In this document: piece by piece, positions 1-6,483 of the stretch
Layout: each line of letters begins with the position of its first letter
How positions within the stretch are numbered: the stretch's first letter is position 1
Assembly (NCBI GenBank): GCA_964563965.1
Contig: CAZLZI010000029.1
Span: 1-12,110 of the forward strand
Direction of reading: 5' to 3'
Origin: CAZCAQ01 sp964563965
Lineage (GTDB): Bacteria; Patescibacteriota; WWE3; UBA101185; UBA10185
Length of the DNA stretch: 12,110 nucleotides
Position numbers and translations under genes: made by a program
Notes under the pieces: model-generated
The model's input: only the letters and a program-made list of their open reading frames with translations
What the model was told of the DNA's origin: nothing
Databases searched by the model: none

Positions 1-898
1 TAGAGATACAGTATTTTTTGTATAATTTATCGAATATCTTTGTTTTAGTTGCTCTTAAACTGTCTATTCCGAGGTCATATCCAATGTTTATAGTTTCATA
101 GTGGTTCTTTTTATAGTAGTAAACTACTTCCCAAATTAACTTTTCAAAAGAACCTTTATATGTTTTGTCTGAAATCAGGAAGTGTCCCACAGCGAAATTT
201 TTCTTTTTCCTCTCATTTATTGAAAATCCTATTAGATTGCCCTCCACTTTGAGTAGTAAGCCATCAATTTCGGTGAATTCTTGATGATGTGCATGTAGAG
301 TTTGGAGACAATCGACACCTGATTGCAGCTGAAACTCTTTTACCGTAGAACTTGCCTTGCCCCAATACTTGAAGAGATTTATAATTTCACTAAAGTCTTT
401 TGAAGAATCTAGCACTAATTGTTCAACAGTGGTATTTGCATAATTGTTATCAAATTTTCTTACTAATCTTCGAAAATTTTCAAAATTACCACCTCTTAGA
501 GTAATGAAGTCTGAAGTGTTAATTAAGTAATCTACTTTGTCTGTCTCTACTGTAAACCTATAGCCCTTTGTTTTAAGCTGTCGCTTAATATTACGCAGAA
601 TTGGTTCATGTATATTGGAAATGTATCCGTAGTCTTCTACAAGTCTTACTGTAGTATCGTATAAATTGTTTCTTCCGATAAAAGTTGTGGTATACGCATC
701 CCTTAAAAAGTCATCTGTTTTAAGTATAAGATTATTGTTTAAAATACTAACCTGAGTGGGGTTTCTATGTTGATTCCAAGCGTACATCTCAAGAAAACTA
801 CATTCAACATATGGTGCAAGCTTTGCACTTATCGATTGAAATATTGTTTTATCCTCCATGTTTAGTCGTCTAAATTTAGGATAATTAGGTATAGTCAT
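1..898 (-). CDS. DUF2156 / LPG-synthase C-domain-like protein, 3' end cut by window edge
   Basis: An open frame runs from the ATG at 898 down to base 1 without a stop, giving 299 visible residues. The translation looks like the DUF2156 family (GNAT-fold relatives of the lysyl-phosphatidylglycerol synthase C-terminal domain). Diagnostic stretches are YLINTSDFITLRG near residues 124-136 followed by an Arg-rich segment (143-149), a central ligand-pocket strand GLLLKVEGNLIGFSI (213-227), and near the end INIGYDLGIDSLRATK (270-285), which matches the family's 'N.e.DLG...Lr.sK' ending. Soluble members are about 290-300 residues, so only a few residues should be missing. Family members transfer aminoacyl or acyl groups, but the substrate here cannot be told. 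It is transcribed away from the glycan genes and is probably not part of their unit. The ATG at 898 is preferred over the one at codon 14 because a promoter sits directly before it. Confidence 0.8.
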   Translation of the reverse strand, partial: MTIPNYPKFRRLNMEDKTIFQSISAKLAPYVECSFLEMYAWNQHRNPTQVSILNNNLILKTDDFLRDAYTTTFIGRNNLYDTTVRLVEDYGYISNIHEPILRNIKRQLKTKGYRFTVETDKVDYLINTSDFITLRGGNFENFRRLVRKFDNNYANTTVEQLVLDSSKDFSEIINLFKYWGKASSTVKEFQLQSGVDCLQTLHAHHQEFTEIDGLLLKVEGNLIGFSINERKKKNFAVGHFLISDKTYKGSFEKLIWEVVYYYKKNHYETINIGYDLGIDSLRATKTKIFDKLYKKYCIS

Positions 899-904
899 CA
901 GCAT

Positions 905-933
905 ATTATACTATAGGGTAAGTTTGTAGACAA
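905..933 (-). promoter_or_regulatory. Promoter of the DUF2156 gene, leaderless geometry
   Basis: On the minus strand TTGTCT (933-928, 4 of 6 to TTGACA) is followed after 17 bases by a perfect TATAAT (910-905). Only six bases separate the -10 box from the ATG at 898, so transcription would begin at or within a base or two of the start codon. No Shine-Dalgarno sequence is present. This is sequence-based; no start site has been mapped. Confidence 0.65.
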
Positions 934-989
934 ATATATAGAGACTGAACTAAATACATATATCTAACAGTAACTTTTACATCTACCTG

Positions 990-1018
990 TTGACAAGGGG
1001 ATTTGCATTTTGTAGAAG
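990..1018 (+). promoter_or_regulatory. Promoter of the 8-helix membrane protein gene
   Basis: A perfect TTGACA (990-995) is followed after 17 bases by TAGAAG (1013-1018, 4 of 6 to TATAAT, preceded by TG). The ATG at 1026 lies seven bases beyond the -10 box, which would give a leaderless transcript. The -35 box overlaps a possible in-frame TTG start at 990, so that upstream start is unlikely to be used. It is divergent from the promoter at 905-933. Confidence 0.55.
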
Positions 1019-1025
1019 TGAGCAT

Positions 1026-1850
1026 ATGAGAAGCATTTACAAAATGTTGTTCCATCTTGTTTTTTCATTTTATTTGATCCTTTTTTTTTACCTCAAGCTT
1101 TCAACACAAGATGAGTATCTTGCAAATTATTTTACTGATAGTTTTTACGTCATTGAACTATTCGCTTTCGGTGCAGCATTGATGGTTTCGAAGGATTGGT
1201 TTTTTCTCGGCACCAAGGTGGGTTTGGCATTTCTATTGTATGCCTTCGCTTTTTTGTTTCAATTTCTCGGCCACTTGTCGTATACCCTGATTTTTTTAAG
1301 TACAGGAATAGAGAATCCTTATATAAATGTAGGTGATATATCCTTTATTGTAAGTTCTAGTTTATTTCTAGTGGGGTGTGCTATTTTGTTATATGAAGGT
1401 TTTTTATTAAGAGGGATTCACAAAAATTGGTTTTTCCTAAGTAGTAAACTATTACTTTTGCTCCTGTGCTTTACTTTGCTTGCCTCATTACATTTATTCA
1501 CACCAATTTATACTATGGAGGTCACTAGTTATCGTATTTGGATGGAGTTTCTTCTTCCCGTTATAGAGATTATAGATATCTTACTGCTTACAGTTTACTT
1601 ATTCTATTGTAATTATTTATATTTGGGATCTTTTCGTTATAACTTTTTACTTATGGCTGTTGCTTTTGTAGTGTTGTTTCTCAATGATTTATTGTTTTAT
1701 TTTCAAACTTATACAAATACATGGTCTCCTGCGGGACTTAATGATCTACTATATTTAATCAGTTACTATTTACAATGTATAAGTATTATTGGTATAGCTA
1801 ACAAACTATATCGAAAGCATAGTATAGGCGCAACATACTATTTGAACTAA
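1026..1850 (+). CDS. Polytopic membrane protein of unknown function (about 8 helices)
   Basis: The protein has 274 residues from ATG 1026 and is almost entirely hydrophobic. Membrane segments are likely near residues 7-24, 36-53, 63-90, 103-124, 137-158, 172-198, 204-224 and 238-258, with no room for a soluble domain. Two short patterns look like an internal duplication: NPYINVGDISFIVSSSLFLVG (97-117, polar Gly-Asp then a helix) and WSPAGLNDLLYLISYYLQ (233-250, Asn-Asp then a helix). Similar 'P.....D..fl...l' pairs occur in the membrane-sensor halves of some bacterial diguanylate cyclases and histidine kinases. That link is from memory and weak, and here no output domain is attached. The start at 990 (TTG) is rejected because it lies in the -35 box. 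It stands as a single gene between a divergent neighbour and the CAP gene, which has its own -10 box. Function unknown. Confidence 0.75.
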   Translation: MRSIYKMLFHLVFSFYLILFFYLKLSTQDEYLANYFTDSFYVIELFAFGAALMVSKDWFFLGTKVGLAFLLYAFAFLFQFLGHLSYTLIFLSTGIENPYINVGDISFIVSSSLFLVGCAILLYEGFLLRGIHKNWFFLSSKLLLLLLCFTLLASLHLFTPIYTMEVTSYRIWMEFLLPVIEIIDILLLTVYLFYCNYLYLGSFRYNFLLMAVAFVVLFLNDLLFYFQTYTNTWSPAGLNDLLYLISYYLQCISIIGIANKLYRKHSIGATYYLN

Positions 1851-1882
1851 GCTCCCTCTACCCAAACCCACCTAAACAGTTT

Positions 1883-1888
1883 TATAAT
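1883..1888 (+). promoter_or_regulatory. -10 box of the CAP gene, leaderless geometry
   Basis: A perfect TATAAT lies seven bases before the ATG at 1896, and there is no Shine-Dalgarno sequence in the C-rich stretch before it. No good -35 box is seen 16-18 bases upstream. The expected transcript starts at or next to the start codon and should carry both this gene and the abutting one at 2850. Confidence 0.5.
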
Positions 1889-1895
1889 TCTCTCA

Positions 1896-2849
1896 ATGAA
1901 AGTACAACCTGCACCACGAAGAAGACGACATCACCTAGTACCAAATCCTCACACTAAACAAAGAGCTACATTCCTATCCCAACACTTCTTATCCCTCTAT
2001 GCTCTGATACTCTTTACCTTCATTACTTTTACTAACCAAGCACACAAATCAATGCCTGGTGTCCTTAGCTACGCTTCGAACATAAATATTAATACTCTCC
2101 TGGACGAGACAAACAAAATCAGACAACAAAAAGGCTTAAGTACACTGCGGATGAATCAGTCTCTATCCAATGCAGCCTCTAAAAAGGCACAACACATGTT
2201 TAAAAACAACTACTGGGCACATGTTGCTCCTGACGGTACACAACCATGGTTTTTTATCCTTAATGAGAAATATGATTATAGTTATGCAGGTGAAAACTTG
2301 GCGAAAAACTTTAATAACTCACGAGATGTTGTCGAAGCATGGTATAAATCGCCTTCACATAGAGAAAACTTACTAAATGGCAACTATGATGATATTGGCT
2401 TTGCCGTTGTGAATGGAGTGCTTGACGGTTACGAGACTACTCTTGTAGTGCAAATGTTTGGTCGGGCTAGGTACCCAGTTGCTAATGGCGATAGCAATGT
2501 TCAAGGTATAGATGTACAAACACCGGACATAGCGTTTGAACCTGTACAGATACCTGCACCTGTAAAAGGAGACTCCGATATAAGTGCATTGCCTCCAGTA
2601 AATCAATTTAGTCCAGAAGAAATGGTAGTATATAAACCACCTTTTACCATCCATGACTTAGGTGCGTTTAACAAACTCATAAGTTTTGCTTTTGGTGGGT
2701 TTTTAGTCCTATTATTGTCCTTAGATATTTGGTACTCACGCAAACATGTAATTTTTAAGCCAACGGGGCATACACTTGCTCACTTATTGTTCCTTACAAT
2801 CCTTGTACTAAGTATTTTGTTTTTAATAAAACCAGGAATAGTTCTCTAA
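1896..2849 (+). CDS. Membrane-anchored CAP/SCP-domain protein (YkwD type)
   Basis: The protein has 317 residues. A basic cytoplasmic tail (RRRRHH at 8-13) precedes a signal-anchor helix at about 31-47. A CAP domain (PF00188) follows at about 62-190. Its signature residues are present: AHV with His109, GENL with Glu133, VVEAW with Glu147 and SPSHRENLL with His155, the usual His/Glu/Glu/His set around the CAP cavity. A Pro-rich linker (about 205-250) leads to two C-terminal helices (260-278 and 292-311), with the positive loop SRKHVIFK between them. By the positive-inside rule the CAP domain lies outside the cell. Bacterial CAP proteins are common, but their activities are mostly unproven, so no reaction is assigned. 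The next gene begins at the base after the stop, so the two are surely co-transcribed. The 5' third is strikingly C-rich and G-poor compared with the genes on both sides. Confidence 0.9.
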   Translation: MKVQPAPRRRRHHLVPNPHTKQRATFLSQHFLSLYALILFTFITFTNQAHKSMPGVLSYASNININTLLDETNKIRQQKGLSTLRMNQSLSNAASKKAQHMFKNNYWAHVAPDGTQPWFFILNEKYDYSYAGENLAKNFNNSRDVVEAWYKSPSHRENLLNGNYDDIGFAVVNGVLDGYETTLVVQMFGRARYPVANGDSNVQGIDVQTPDIAFEPVQIPAPVKGDSDISALPPVNQFSPEEMVVYKPPFTIHDLGAFNKLISFAFGGFLVLLLSLDIWYSRKHVIFKPTGHTLAHLLFLTILVLSILFLIKPGIVL

Positions 2850-3146
2850 ATGAAAAACTTTAAGATAGTTACAAAACACGATGATCGTTTCAATCAGGAA
2901 ATTTTTATGTACATACTTCTTGTTGTAGGACTTGGCTTATTTGTCGGCTTAGCGTATCTGTTTAGATTTAATCCCTATATCCAAGCCCTTATCTTTTTTG
3001 GCGCCAGTACATTTTATGCTCTATGGGGGATAATTCATCATTATATAGAAGATAGACTCTCTAATGCTGTTGTAGCTGAATATTTGCTCTTTGCTTTCAT
3101 CGTATTTTTACTTGCCCTGTTGTCTACAGGGGCATATAGCATTTAA
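2850..3146 (+). CDS. Small three-helix membrane protein paired with the CAP gene
   Basis: The protein has 98 residues. After a charged start (about 1-17) there are three hydrophobic segments near 20-38, 43-63 and 75-95. Between the second and third lies a polar turn with WGIIHHYIEDRL (59-70), whose His pair and acidic residues are the most distinctive part. I recall similar small proteins with a 'WGI.HH..E' turn after CAP-domain genes in CPR genomes, which I cannot verify here. The ATG directly follows the CAP stop (0-base gap). A weak AGGA at 2834-2837 lies 12 bases upstream, so translation is probably coupled. A partner or stabiliser of the CAP protein's C-terminal helices is a reasonable guess only. 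No enzyme motif is seen. Confidence 0.8.
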   Translation: MKNFKIVTKHDDRFNQEIFMYILLVVGLGLFVGLAYLFRFNPYIQALIFFGASTFYALWGIIHHYIEDRLSNAVVAEYLLFAFIVFLLALLSTGAYSI

Positions 3147-3160
3147 AGTGAAATGCTGTA
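3135..3160 (+). repeat. Inverted repeat / hairpin over the stop codon of the small membrane gene
   Basis: TATAGCATTT (3135-3144) pairs with AAATGCTGTA (3151-3160): ten consecutive pairs including one G-U, with a six-base loop. The loop side contains most of the stop codon (3144-3146). No T-run follows, so it is not a standard intrinsic terminator. Its right arm overlaps a possible -10 box (3159-3164). It could slow decay or reduce read-through between the CAP pair and the next gene. Confidence 0.5.
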
Positions 3161-3164
3161 GAAT
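3159..3164 (+). promoter_or_regulatory. Possible -10 box before the GT2-GtrA gene
   Basis: TAGAAT lies in the nine-base word CTGTAGAAT, which recurs exactly at 4349-4357 before the next glycosyltransferase gene. The -35 region (ATAGCA at 3136-3141, 17-base spacer) is poor. The transcript would start near 3171, leaving a leader of roughly 34 bases to the chosen ATG at 3205. Confidence 0.3.
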
Positions 3165-3204
3165 ATAGAGTGCCCTCGCATATTTAATGGGGGCTGTTTT
3201 GTTT

Positions 3205-4326
3205 ATGAGAATTACTATTATTATACCAACCTACAATGAGTCAGAAAATTTAAAAAAACTTGTACCTTTACTCCAAAGTGAATTTACTAAGGTCCCTCAG
3301 CACACATTTACAGTCTTGGTTGTAGATGGCAACTCTCCCGATGGTACCTCTCAAACTGTGATAGAGCTTTCTAAATCATACCCATTCTTGCAACTGCTTA
3401 CAGAGCAGGAAAAGGCGGGATTGGGTGCTGCCTATATATATGCCTTCAAACATGTGCTTAAAGAAATACCAAGTGATGTTGTTCTGGAAATGGATGCTGA
3501 TCTCCAACACAATCCTAGCGAGCTATTAAGTTTAGTTCGCAAAATTGAAGAAGGCTATGATTATGTTATCGGCTCAAGATTTGTTAAGGGCGGGAGTATA
3601 CCTGCTGAATGGGGCTTAAAGCGAAAAATCTTAAGCGTTGGTGGCAATTTGTTTACCCAAGTGCTACTAGGTACAAGAGATATACACGACTACACCTCTG
3701 GCTTTAGAGCAACTAAAACAACTTTGCTTGCAGAAATGGATCTTGATGCAATTCTATCCAAAGGTTTTGCCTACAAGATGGATCTACTGTATCAAGCCAA
3801 CAAACTTGGAGCAAAAATAGCTGAAGTACCAATTCACTTTGGTGTACGTGAAGATGGGGAGTCTAAGATGGAGAGAAACAATATGCTCGACTCTTTACGC
3901 GTTGTTATCACAATCAAAGCGCGAAATAGCAAACACTTTTTTAAATTTCTTATTACGGGCTTTGCTGGACTATTTACCGATACCACAATCTTTAATATTT
4001 TAAGACTGGTTATGAAATCTAGTGCATCAGCTGCACTTGCCGGTTCTGTAGCCATGGTTGTAACTTATTTGATTAACAACTTTTGGTCATTTCAACACAA
4101 TAAAAAGGAGAGCAAATTTCTCCTATTACGAGACTTCCCAGTCTATGCGCTATTCTCATATGTTCCTATAATAGTGAGGACTTATCTTGTAAGTATAGCC
4201 GAAGCAAGATTTGGCCAAACATTTATTGTTGATAATATAGCGTTTTTTATCGGTATTGCCTTTGGATTAGTTTGGAATTACACAGTTTATTCAAGACTAA
4301 TCTGGAGAAAGTCCAAAAAAGCCTGA
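3205..4326 (+). CDS. Polyprenyl-phosphate sugar synthase-like GT2 fused to a GtrA domain
   Basis: The protein has 373 residues. An N-terminal GT-A domain of the DPM1 type (about 1-235) shows IIIPTYNE (5-12), VDGNSPDGT (40-48), the metal-binding MDADLQH (96-102, Asp97/Asp99/Gln101), IGSRF (122-126), DYTSGFRA (162-169) and VREDGESKM (214-222). A GtrA-type membrane domain (about 245-365) follows with four helices, the YLINNFWSF motif (288-296) and a WNY...W ending. Such enzymes move a sugar from GDP- or UDP-sugar to a polyprenyl phosphate at the cytoplasmic face. GtrA domains hold or help flip the product. The archaeal Pyrococcus furiosus dolichyl-phosphate mannose synthase has the same architecture. 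ATG 3205 is chosen over 3187 because the family begins at the first beta strand, although no clear Shine-Dalgarno supports either. It probably feeds the GT-C transferase at 10086. The sugar is unknown. Confidence 0.9.
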   Translation: MRITIIIPTYNESENLKKLVPLLQSEFTKVPQHTFTVLVVDGNSPDGTSQTVIELSKSYPFLQLLTEQEKAGLGAAYIYAFKHVLKEIPSDVVLEMDADLQHNPSELLSLVRKIEEGYDYVIGSRFVKGGSIPAEWGLKRKILSVGGNLFTQVLLGTRDIHDYTSGFRATKTTLLAEMDLDAILSKGFAYKMDLLYQANKLGAKIAEVPIHFGVREDGESKMERNNMLDSLRVVITIKARNSKHFFKFLITGFAGLFTDTTIFNILRLVMKSSASAALAGSVAMVVTYLINNFWSFQHNKKESKFLLLRDFPVYALFSYVPIIVRTYLVSIAEARFGQTFIVDNIAFFIGIAFGLVWNYTVYSRLIWRKSKKA

Positions 4327-4327
4327 T

Positions 4328-4357
4328 TTGGCAACTACATACCTAGTACTGTAGAAT
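4328..4357 (+). promoter_or_regulatory. Promoter before the ALG5-like gene
   Basis: TTGGCA (4328-4333, 5 of 6 to TTGACA) and TAGAAT (4352-4357, 5 of 6 to TATAAT) are separated by 18 bases. The ATG at 4367 is nine bases beyond the -10 box, so the leader would be nearly absent, and no Shine-Dalgarno sequence is seen. This would be the main promoter of the glycan cluster that follows. Confidence 0.6.
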
Positions 4358-4366
4358 TAATAAGCT

Positions 4367-5128
4367 ATGGATGATATTAAATATTCACTAGTAATCCCTG
4401 CCTACAACGAAGAAGGCGTTATTACAGCCTCTCTTACCCAAATCTTAAACTTCATGACTCCGTTTGAACCTTCTTTTGAGATTATTGTTGTAGATGACGG
4501 CAGTAGCGATGCTACTGTTGCCAAAGTCTCTGACTATGCACAATACCACCCAGAAATAAGGCTAATACAGGCTGCACATAAAGGTAAGGCAGCTGCTGTC
4601 AGAACAGGAGTACTAAACACTAAAGGTGAGTATGTTTTAACAGTTGATGCCGACATGGCGACCCCAATTGATGAACTGAAGAGGTTTATGCATTGGGTCG
4701 ACGACCACGGGTATGATGTAGTTATAGCCTCACGCGAGGGCAGCGGTGCTTTGCGAAAAGGGGAACCTCGTTTTAGGCATATTATCGGTCGTGCATTTAA
4801 CTTATTTGTAAGACTGTTGGCGTTACCAGAATTTCCTGATACTCAGTGCGGTTTTAAACTTTATAAAGGTGAGTTGGCAAGAGATGTATTTGGTCGTCTT
4901 GTTGTTTATGCCGATCATGACGAAGTGATTAAAAAACCATTCTTTGGTGCTTTCGATGTCGAAGTTTTATTAATTTGTAAGTTGTTAGGGTATAAAATTA
5001 AATCAGTCCCTGTAACGTGGACTTATATAAAAACCACAAGGCTTAACTTTTGGGGCAATTCAGTCAAGATGGCACTGGATGTTCTTAAGATAAGACTTAA
5101 TGGTTTAAAAGGAGTTTATACAAAATGA
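4367..5128 (+). CDS. ALG5-like GT2 (polyprenyl-phosphate glucosyltransferase-like)
   Basis: The protein has 253 residues, a single GT-A domain without strong membrane helices. Motifs in order are SLVIPAYNEE (7-16), VVDDGSSD (41-48), KGKAAAVRTG (72-81), VDADMATPIDEL (93-104), a basic loop with FRHIIGRAFN (136-145), DTQCGFKLY (158-166) and AFDVEVLL (195-202). The 'DADxATP' and 'DTQCGFK' words mark the ALG5/dolichyl-phosphate beta-glucosyltransferase branch, which makes polyprenyl-phosphate glucose or a similar sugar at the cytoplasmic membrane face. Between Gly176 and Gly194 there is a charged stretch (YADHDEVIKKPFF) that looks longer than the usual short loop before 'FDVE'. The gene has its own promoter upstream, and its stop overlaps the next start by four bases (ATGA). 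Sugar and lipid specificity are inferred. Confidence 0.88.
   Translation: MDDIKYSLVIPAYNEEGVITASLTQILNFMTPFEPSFEIIVVDDGSSDATVAKVSDYAQYHPEIRLIQAAHKGKAAAVRTGVLNTKGEYVLTVDADMATPIDELKRFMHWVDDHGYDVVIASREGSGALRKGEPRFRHIIGRAFNLFVRLLALPEFPDTQCGFKLYKGELARDVFGRLVVYADHDEVIKKPFFGAFDVEVLLICKLLGYKIKSVPVTWTYIKTTRLNFWGNSVKMALDVLKIRLNGLKGVYTK
5109..5114 (+). promoter_or_regulatory. Shine-Dalgarno site of the UDP-glucose dehydrogenase gene
   Basis: AAGGAG lies 10 bases before ATG 5125, inside the end of the previous gene. It is the only strong Shine-Dalgarno sequence I see in the window and shows that this organism does use such sites, which makes their absence elsewhere meaningful. Confidence 0.7.
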
Positions 5129-6483
5129 AGCTATGTGTAATTGGAACCGGGTACATTGGTCTTGTTGGCGCAGCAATATTTGCTGAGTGGGGTAATGAGG
5201 TTATGGGAGTGGACATCGATGCTGCTAAAATTGCAAAGATTAAATCTGGTGAGATGCCTATCTTTGAACCTGGACTTAAAGAAGTAGTTCTAAAGAATAT
5301 AGCTGAAAAACGCCTTGATTTTACAACTGATTTGTCCCAAGGCATGAAAGATGCTGAGGTTGTTTTTATATGTGTAGGTACTCCGCAAAGTCATTCAGGT
5401 GCTGCGGATTTAAATGCTGTTGAAACTGTTGCTAGAGAGATAGGTAAAAATCTTACCTCTTTTAAAGTAATTGTTGTTAAAAGTACTGTGCCGGTTGGTA
5501 CAAATGAGTACGTTAGAATGCTCATTAAAGAAAATCTAGCACAAGATGTTGAGTTTGGTGTTGTTTCTAACCCTGAGTTTTTGCGAGAAGGACATTCAAT
5601 CGAAGATATGCGAAATCCCGATCGAACTATAGTAGGATCTGACTCCGATAGGGCGCTTGAGGTTATGCGAAAGCTATATGCCCATCTAACTACTCCACTT
5701 GTAGAATGTGATTTCAGATCCTCAGAGATGATCAAATATGCATCAAATGCTTTTTTGGCAACAAAGATCTCTTTTATAAATGAGATAGGGCAGTTGTGTG
5801 AGAGATCGGGCGCTGATGTGTCGCTTGTTGCTAAAGGTATGGGACTAGATACTAGAATTGGCTCAAGATTTTTACTGGCTAGTATTGGGTACGGTGGTAG
5901 TTGTTTTCCAAAGGATGTAGCAGCTCTTTATAAAACTTCAACAGACCAAGCGTATGACTTTAGATTGTTAAGAAGCGTCATGGAAGTAAATGAATTACAA
6001 CGTACTCACTACATACATAAGATAATCCGTTTCTTGGGCTCTAATCTATCAGGTAAGACGTTTGCTGTTTTAGGATTAGCATTCAAAGAAGCAACCGATG
6101 ATATAAGAGAGTCAGTACCAGTAGAAATTGTTCGTATGCTACGAGGTAGGGGAGCCACTATTCGCGCATTCGACCCTGCAGCAATGGTAAATGCAGAAAA
6201 AGAATTGGGAAGTGATAACATTTACTACGCATCAAGTATCCAAGAAGCGCTTGCTGGGGCTGATGCTCTTTGCATACTTACACCTTGGGATGAGTTCACA
6301 GGATTAACAAAGGAAGATTTAACAGGTCTGAAAAGTAAAGTAGTTTTTGATGGTAGAAACTTACTTGATAAAACTTTAGTTGAATCATACGGGCTTACAT
6401 ATTTCGCAATAGGAAAAAGGACAAACGGCAGTGAACAGATTGCAGAAAAATCTCACAAGGCCGTGTTAAATGGACGACACTAG
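5125..6483 (+). CDS. ugd: UDP-glucose 6-dehydrogenase
   Basis: The protein has 452 residues, the normal length, and oxidises UDP-glucose to UDP-glucuronate with two NAD+ in the cytoplasm. The N-terminal Rossmann motif is GTGYIG (7-12) with Asp30 for the NAD ribose, then VGTP (84-87) and KSTVPVGT (119-126). The middle domain has NPEFLREG (149-156) and Lys204 in the EMIKYASNAFLA stretch. The catalytic segment GYGGSCFPKD holds Cys260, Lys263 and Asp264. The C-terminal UDP-binding domain has GLAFKEATDDIRES (317-330) and FDGRN (408-412). SCFPKD favours UDP-glucose over UDP-ManNAc dehydrogenases, which carry a different Cys motif. The start overlaps the ALG5-like gene by four bases behind a clear Shine-Dalgarno, and its end overlaps the next gene by 14 bases. 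It supplies glucuronate for the glycan. All key residues are present. Confidence 0.96.
   Translation: MKLCVIGTGYIGLVGAAIFAEWGNEVMGVDIDAAKIAKIKSGEMPIFEPGLKEVVLKNIAEKRLDFTTDLSQGMKDAEVVFICVGTPQSHSGAADLNAVETVAREIGKNLTSFKVIVVKSTVPVGTNEYVRMLIKENLAQDVEFGVVSNPEFLREGHSIEDMRNPDRTIVGSDSDRALEVMRKLYAHLTTPLVECDFRSSEMIKYASNAFLATKISFINEIGQLCERSGADVSLVAKGMGLDTRIGSRFLLASIGYGGSCFPKDVAALYKTSTDQAYDFRLLRSVMEVNELQRTHYIHKIIRFLGSNLSGKTFAVLGLAFKEATDDIRESVPVEIVRMLRGRGATIRAFDPAAMVNAEKELGSDNIYYASSIQEALAGADALCILTPWDEFTGLTKEDLTGLKSKVVFDGRNLLDKTLVESYGLTYFAIGKRTNGSEQIAEKSHKAVLNGRH

Noticed and set aside
990..1025. In-frame TTG start adding 12 residues to the 8-helix membrane protein
   Set aside because: The TTG is part of a TTGACA -35 box with a matching -10 region, and ATG 1026 starts directly before the first membrane helix.
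2373..2654. Minus-strand open frame of 93 codons inside the CAP gene
   Set aside because: It is antisense to a gene with clear CAP motifs and its translation shows no recognisable domain.
3187..3204. Upstream ATG of the GT2-GtrA gene
   Set aside because: It adds only MGAVLF before the conserved first strand of the family. It cannot be fully excluded because neither start has a good Shine-Dalgarno or -10 spacing.
3171..3204. Possible terminator GCCCT...GGGGC followed by a T-rich run
   Set aside because: The stem is only about five pairs including a G-T, with a 13-base loop, and the T-rich stretch is broken by G.
5391..5735. Minus-strand open frame of 114 codons inside the UDP-glucose dehydrogenase gene
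   Set aside because: It is a Ser/Thr/Ile-rich antisense shadow of a well-supported enzyme, with no motif or start signal.
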